A DNA stretch of 64,000 nt, from assembly GCA_947259725.1 (NCBI GenBank), contig CAMYNM010000001.1, positions 124,001 to 188,000 on the forward strand. The letters run 5' to 3'. The translations under genes were made by a program, and so were the position numbers. Source of the DNA: CALZIK01 sp945787635 (GTDB lineage: Bacteria > Acidobacteriota > Thermoanaerobaculia > Multivoradales > JAHEKO01). This document shows, piece by piece, positions 59,768 to 64,000 of this stretch. Numbering within the stretch: position 1 is the stretch's first letter; the number at the start of each line of letters is the position of its first letter. Under the pieces are notes generated by a model. That model was not told the DNA's origin. It searched no databases and worked only from the letters and a program-made list of their open reading frames with translations.

Positions 59768-60928
59768 CTAGCTGGCTACGTCCTTTCCAGACCGGCCCGT
59801 TCCTGGAGCCCGGTCGATCGCACGTTCCCATATCGCGGCCGCTCCGGCCGGTGAATACTCCGTTTTCAGACGATCGCGACCACGCTCACCCCTCCGGCGC
59901 GCTTCCGCGGGCTTTTCGAAGGCCTCGTTCAACGCTTCGGCCAACGCCTCCGGATCCTCGCACGGAACCAGCCAGCCTGTCTCGCCGTGCACCACGACCT
60001 CCGGGATGCCGCTGACCGCGCTGGCGATCACCGGCAAGCCTCGCTGCATCGCCTCGACGATCACCAGCGGCATGCCTTCATAGAGCGAAGGAACGAGCAG
60101 AACCCGAGCCGAGTCCATCAAGGCCTCTACATCCGATCGCTGCTTTCGACCCAGAAACTCCACCCGGGAACCGAGCCGCAATCGGGCAGCCGCAGCTTCC
60201 AGGCTCGAGCGATGCTCGCCGTCCCCGACGATCAGCAAGCGCCCCCGGACCGGCAATGCGGAGAACGCGTCGAGCGCCACCTCGAGCCCTTTGCGTATCC
60301 GCAGCCGGCCCACGAAGAGCGCGATCGGATCCCCGTCCGCCACGGCGGGTCTTTCCGCCGCCGTCGCCAGCGGCGCCACCACGTTCGGAACGACCCTTAC
60401 GCCTCGAGCACCGTAGTCTCGCTCGAGCTCGCCGGCGGTGGTCGCGCTCGGCGCGAGCACCCGGTCCGCGAGCCAGACCGTGAGCCAGCCGAGCACGATC
60501 TGAAGCGGCGCCTTGAACCACTTGAAGCAGCGCTCCCGCCAACCGGGTCGCCCGAGGACGCGACCGCGATGACGGATCGGGCGCACCGACAGGAACTCCT
60601 GCCAGTAGCTCACCTGCAAGAGCGCCACCAGCATCGGCTCGGGAGAGAGCACGGGCCCGAGGATCTTGAGCGCCAGGGCGGCGAAGGCGCCGTCCGACTC
60701 GTGAACCTGCACGAGGTGGGGCCGGAACCGGCGCAGCTCCTGCAGGAAGGGAATCACCACCGAAACCGGAAACAGCAGCTTGACCGCCCGCGTGCCGGAG
60801 GCCGAGCGGCCGAAAACACGGACTTCGTGTCCGCTCTCCCCGAGCCCCGCGGTGAGCTGCAACACCTGCTCGCCGACCCCGGAAACGTCGTCCGGGGGCA
60901 GGGTGTTGGCCACCATCAAGATCCGCAT
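59768..60928 (-). CDS. Glycosyltransferase family 4
   Basis: A 386-residue GT-B enzyme. It starts MRILMVANTLPPDDVSGVGE, has the FVGRLRIRKGLEVALDAF donor-side motif and the EX7E-like EGMPLVIVEAMQRGLPVIAS. It probably adds sugars to an envelope glycan or exopolysaccharide. It lies 24 bases downstream of recG and is directly followed by a membrane protein. Confidence 0.88.
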   Translation of the reverse strand: MRILMVANTLPPDDVSGVGEQVLQLTAGLGESGHEVRVFGRSASGTRAVKLLFPVSVVIPFLQELRRFRPHLVQVHESDGAFAALALKILGPVLSPEPMLVALLQVSYWQEFLSVRPIRHRGRVLGRPGWRERCFKWFKAPLQIVLGWLTVWLADRVLAPSATTAGELERDYGARGVRVVPNVVAPLATAAERPAVADGDPIALFVGRLRIRKGLEVALDAFSALPVRGRLLIVGDGEHRSSLEAAAARLRLGSRVEFLGRKQRSDVEALMDSARVLLVPSLYEGMPLVIVEAMQRGLPVIASAVSGIPEVVVHGETGWLVPCEDPEALAEALNEAFEKPAEARRRGERGRDRLKTEYSPAGAAAIWERAIDRAPGTGRSGKDVAS

Positions 60929-60952
60929 CGCGTCCGGACGCTAGCAGGCGGA

Positions 60953-63034
60953 TCAGGCCCCCGCCAGCGGGGCCGCGCGTCGAGTCTCGGCTTCGAGGCG
61001 CTTCAAAAAGCTCGCGCCTTCCGCCGAACCCTGACGGACCAGTTCCCGCGCGTCTCGCCGAGCGGTCTCGATCCACTCGCGGTGGATCGCCAGATCGGTG
61101 ATTCTGAGGTTCGAAACACCGGACTGGCGCGTCCCGAGCAGGTCGCCGGGGCCCCGAATCTCGAGATCGGCCTCGGCCAGCGCGAACCCGTCGGTCGTGG
61201 TCTCGAAGATCTCCAGCCGGCGTCGCGCGTCGTCGGTCAGCCGCCCGTGCACGGCAATGCAGGTCGAGCCCCGTTCTCCTCGGCCCACCCGACCGCGCAA
61301 CTGGTGGAGCTGCGCCAGGCCGAAGCGCTCGGCGCTCTCGATCACCATGGTGGTGGCGTCGCTGACGTCGACACCTACCTCGACCAGGGTTGTTGCGATC
61401 AAGACCTGCGCGTCTCCCTTCGCGAACGCCTCCATCGTCGCCGATTTTTCCTCGGGAGCCATTCGCCCGTGGAGGACGAGCGGCCGATAGGAACTCAGAC
61501 GATCGGCCAGGCGACGGCCCAGACCTTCCACCGCCGCGGCCTCCACCCGCTCGCTCTCCTCGATCAGCGGCAGAACGATGAACGCCCTGTTGCCGCGGTC
61601 CAGCTCCTCTTTCACTTGGAGATACGCCTCCCGCCGATGCTCCTCGGGCACCACCCGGGTCTTCACCGGGACTCGGCCGGGAGGCAACTCGTCGATGACC
61701 GACAGAGAAAGGTCGCCGTAGAGAGTCATCGCAAGGGAGCGCGGGATCGGGGTCGCGGTCATGACCAGAAGATCGGGGCGGCGCCCCTTGTCGAGGAGAT
61801 TGCGCCGCTGGTCCACGCCGAAACGATGCTGTTCGTCGACCACCACCAGCCCGAGTCGTTGAAAGTCGACCGCGTCCTGCAGTAGCGCGTGAGTGCCCAC
61901 CGCGATCGCCGCCCGGCCGGATCGCAAGTCGTCCCGCACCCCTGTGTTACCGGTCGCCGAGGTCACCAGGCGGAGGCCGTAGCCGTCACCGAGAAGCTCG
62001 ATCAGGCTGCGGTAGTGCTGTTCGGCAAGCAGCTCCGTGGGCGCCATGAGAACCGCCTGAAGCCGATTCTCGGCCGCCGCCGCCAAGGCGACTCCGGCCA
62101 CCACCGTCTTGCCGCAGCCGACGTCTCCTTGCAGCAAGCGCTGCATCGGCGCGGGCCCCTCGAGATCGCCGAGAATCTCATCCAGCACCTTCTCTTGAGA
62201 CGCCGTCAGCCGGAACGGCAATCGCGCCGTGATGGTGCGCCGGAGCTGTTCGAGTGAGACGTAGGTGTGGCTCTTACGGAGATCTCGCACTCGACGGCGA
62301 GCTAGCGCGAGCTCGGCCTGATGGCGAAGCAGCTCACCGTAGACCAGGCGCGCATGGGACGGCGTGGAGCGCAGGTTCAACTGCTCGACGTCGCTGTCCT
62401 CCGGCGGCGCCTGCAGGGCATGCAACGCCGACGACAGGTTCGGCAGGTGATTGCGTTCGAGTAGAGCCCGGGGAACCGTCTCAACGACCGTCTCCAGCAC
62501 GCCGTCCGCGAGCGCCGCGCCGATCAGATTCCGAACCAAGGTCGGACCCACTGTCCCGAGCGCCGGATACACCGGTACGACCCGGTTGCCGAGACCGGCC
62601 TTCGCTCGCGATTCGAGACTCGGATTCAGAAGCTCGAGCACCTGTCCTCGCAGGCGGACCCGGCCGTGGAGCAGATACTCCTCCTCGGCATTGAGGCTGC
62701 CGCCGAGATAGGGCCGGTTGAACCAGGCCACCGGAAGCGAGGCTTCACCCGCCTCCAGGGTCGCCCGGACCAGCGTCATGCGCCGGCGGTAGAGCCGCAC
62801 CGTGGACACGCCGCTCAGCCGGCCGGCCACGGTGTAGGTCCCCTCGCCCCGAACCTCACCGAGCTCGGTGACCAGGCGGCGGTCCTCGTAGCGGATCGGC
62901 AGAGTCAACAGGAGATCTCGAATCGACTCGACGCCGGCTTCGCGCAACGAACGCTCTCGAGCCGGACCGACACCTTTGAGCCGGCTAACGGAACTCGCCG
63001 CGGATAGAGCCTCGCGGCTCGAATCGTCGGGCAT
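60953..63034 (-). CDS. recG: ATP-dependent DNA helicase RecG
   Basis: A 693-residue helicase that reverses stalled forks and processes branched DNA. The wedge domain is N-terminal (about 45-180). Helicase motifs seen are Walker A GDVGCGKT (near 305), DEQHRFGVDQR and MTATPIPRSLAMTLYGDLSLS, then QLRGRVGRG. The ATG at 63034 opens seven bases after the upstream gene. The length matches the family. Confidence 0.95.
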   Translation of the reverse strand: MPDDSSREALSAASSVSRLKGVGPARERSLREAGVESIRDLLLTLPIRYEDRRLVTELGEVRGEGTYTVAGRLSGVSTVRLYRRRMTLVRATLEAGEASLPVAWFNRPYLGGSLNAEEEYLLHGRVRLRGQVLELLNPSLESRAKAGLGNRVVPVYPALGTVGPTLVRNLIGAALADGVLETVVETVPRALLERNHLPNLSSALHALQAPPEDSDVEQLNLRSTPSHARLVYGELLRHQAELALARRRVRDLRKSHTYVSLEQLRRTITARLPFRLTASQEKVLDEILGDLEGPAPMQRLLQGDVGCGKTVVAGVALAAAAENRLQAVLMAPTELLAEQHYRSLIELLGDGYGLRLVTSATGNTGVRDDLRSGRAAIAVGTHALLQDAVDFQRLGLVVVDEQHRFGVDQRRNLLDKGRRPDLLVMTATPIPRSLAMTLYGDLSLSVIDELPPGRVPVKTRVVPEEHRREAYLQVKEELDRGNRAFIVLPLIEESERVEAAAVEGLGRRLADRLSSYRPLVLHGRMAPEEKSATMEAFAKGDAQVLIATTLVEVGVDVSDATTMVIESAERFGLAQLHQLRGRVGRGERGSTCIAVHGRLTDDARRRLEIFETTTDGFALAEADLEIRGPGDLLGTRQSGVSNLRITDLAIHREWIETARRDARELVRQGSAEGASFLKRLEAETRRAAPLAGA

Positions 63035-63040
63035 GTGCGC

Positions 63041-63856
63041 TCAGACTGCGAACTCGAGCGTGACCAGACCGAACCGGACCCGATCTCCGGCGCTCAGCCG
63101 GGCGGGCACTCCGGTCTGCAGCCGATCCTCGTTGACGAACGTGCCGTTGGTCGTGCCGATGTCCTCGACCAGCAGGTAGCCACCCGCCTCCGAGATGATG
63201 CGGGCGTGACGACGACTGCAGGAGCGCTCCGGGTCGATCGGGGTCAGGTCGACCGTTGGCTTGACCCCGGTGATCGGATCCCGTCGGCCTATCGAGGACG
63301 TGTCCTCGAGGGTGAGCGGGAAGACCATGCCGGTGCCGGGATGCTCCAGCTTCGCGCCCTCGGCGACGTCTGTTGCGGACTCGACCACGTCCGTTTCACT
63401 CGGCTCTATCGCACCGGTCTGCGCCCCGCTGCCCACCTCCGCTCGGTTTGGAACCGTTGCGCCTCGTTCCAGCAGCAGCTCCTCCAGCCGCCGGATTCGC
63501 ATCGACAGTTTGCGCATGATCCGCACCGCCACCTCGGGATCCTTCCGCAACAGGCGACTGAAGGTCGCTTCGTCGATTTGAACCAACTTGCAATCTTCAG
63601 CGGCGCGCGCCGACGCGGTTCGAGGCGCGCCCTCCAGAATCGCCATCTCACCGAAGAAGTCACCTCTTTCGAGTACCGCCAGGGGCGACGAGTCGATGCC
63701 AGAGTTGACGATCTCGACCGAGCCTTCGTGAATGACGAACATCTCGGTGCCGAGATCTCCCTGCCTGAAGACATAGTCGCCGGCGGATACGTTCACCACA
63801 CGCTGGGGCGAGGCGGCCGCGCTCGTGGTCTTGAACCGGGCTTTGACCTTGGCCAC
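63041..63856 (-). CDS. Cyclic-nucleotide-binding plus FHA domain protein
   Basis: A 271-residue regulatory protein. The N-terminal cNMP domain (about 20-125) has FRQGDLGTEMFVIHEGSVEI and the phosphate-binding FFGEMAILEGAPRTASARA cassette. After a coiled helix and acidic linker comes an FHA domain (about 175-271) with GRRDPITG, SRRHARI and IGTTNGTFVN, which binds phosphothreonine. It could connect a cyclic nucleotide to Ser/Thr kinase signalling. The GTG start overlaps the stop of the partial gene upstream. Confidence 0.9.
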   Translation of the reverse strand: MAKVKARFKTTSAAASPQRVVNVSAGDYVFRQGDLGTEMFVIHEGSVEIVNSGIDSSPLAVLERGDFFGEMAILEGAPRTASARAAEDCKLVQIDEATFSRLLRKDPEVAVRIMRKLSMRIRRLEELLLERGATVPNRAEVGSGAQTGAIEPSETDVVESATDVAEGAKLEHPGTGMVFPLTLEDTSSIGRRDPITGVKPTVDLTPIDPERSCSRRHARIISEAGGYLLVEDIGTTNGTFVNEDRLQTGVPARLSAGDRVRFGLVTLEFAV

Positions 63857-64000
63857 TCAGCGCCCCTGACAGGATTGGAGAACTCCGGCTTCGAGCCGGA
63901 CCATTGCGCCAAGAGGCAGCGTGAAGTTGGGCCTGGCGTGTCCGCTCGCCAGGCCGCGGGCCGCGGGGCAGCCGAGCTCGCTCTCGAACTCTCCGAGCAG
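63857..64000 (-). CDS. 3' end of an unrecognised gene (continues past the right edge)
   Basis: The last 47 residues of a minus-strand frame ending at a TGA at 63857. It reads LLGEFESELGCPAARGLASG then HARPNFTLPLGAMVRLEAGV; the LGCP part faintly recalls LGFP-type repeats, but this is too short for a call. Its stop overlaps the start of the cNMP-FHA gene, so the two are in the same operon. Confidence 0.5.
   Translation of the reverse strand: MLGEFESELGCPAARGLASGHARPNFTLPLGAMVRLEAGVLQSCQGR

Noticed and set aside
59987..61885. Plus-strand open frame of 632 codons across recG and the glycosyltransferase
   Set aside because: It spans two well-supported genes and has low-complexity, His/Arg-rich sequence.

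Overview
The window is high-GC chromosomal DNA from a diderm bacterium, most likely an Acidobacteriota of the Thermoanaerobaculia/Holophagae type. The pointers are two paralogous Ser/Thr kinases built as kinase, membrane helix, TolB-like domain and TPRs; a third kinase with a PEGA-like exterior; exported proteins with GEVED or FTDGFESGD motifs; and lipid A genes (lpxB, msbA). This assignment is inference from gene content; no rRNA or tRNA gene was seen.

Layout. 1-13 kb is a mosaic of short transcription units on both strands: a secreted M20 amidohydrolase (cut by the left edge), a DoxX protein, the NAD-salvage pair pncB/pncA (divergent), a TonB-like protein, a lipoprotein, a receptor kinase, a YbdK-type carboxylate-amine ligase and an ApaH-like phosphatase. 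Three copies of an exactly 168-bp non-coding element with about 30-bp terminal inverted repeats (MITE-like) lie at 4101, 9288 and 13170, with a possible stub of a fourth at 2012.

13.1-16.5 kb is a decay zone: a GEVED-domain fragment, a radical SAM gene broken by a frameshift and an internal deletion, and a second exported-protein tail. An intact unusual gene sits among them, encoding a macro-like region followed by a nucleoside-deoxyribosyltransferase-like domain. 16.6-22.4 kb carries a secreted subtilase convergent with a second receptor kinase.

22.4-31 kb is the accessory stretch most likely to hold something undescribed: a polytopic membrane patatin phospholipase divergent from a small Ala-rich protein, a stand-alone SH3-like/ComEC-type metallo-beta-lactamase-fold protein, a protein with two alpha/beta-hydrolase domains and a four-helix membrane tail, and an exported protein. 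31-38.5 kb has radC, a thiolase-SDR pair, a serine hydrolase, a threonine synthase relative that has lost its zinc cysteines, and the third kinase.

38.5-64 kb is almost unbroken minus-strand housekeeping: cNMP-FHA regulator, recG, glycosyltransferase, membrane protein, M50 protease, trpS, scpA, scpB, rluB, cmk, ycaQ-like, exported protein, mutS-like, queG; then, from its own strong promoter, rpsA, HU, two membrane proteins, lpxB, msbA, yicC, gmk, rpoZ, a family 4 UDG and two glycosyltransferases. Many start and stop codons overlap, which suggests long co-transcribed units for translation, chromosome segregation, DNA repair and envelope synthesis.
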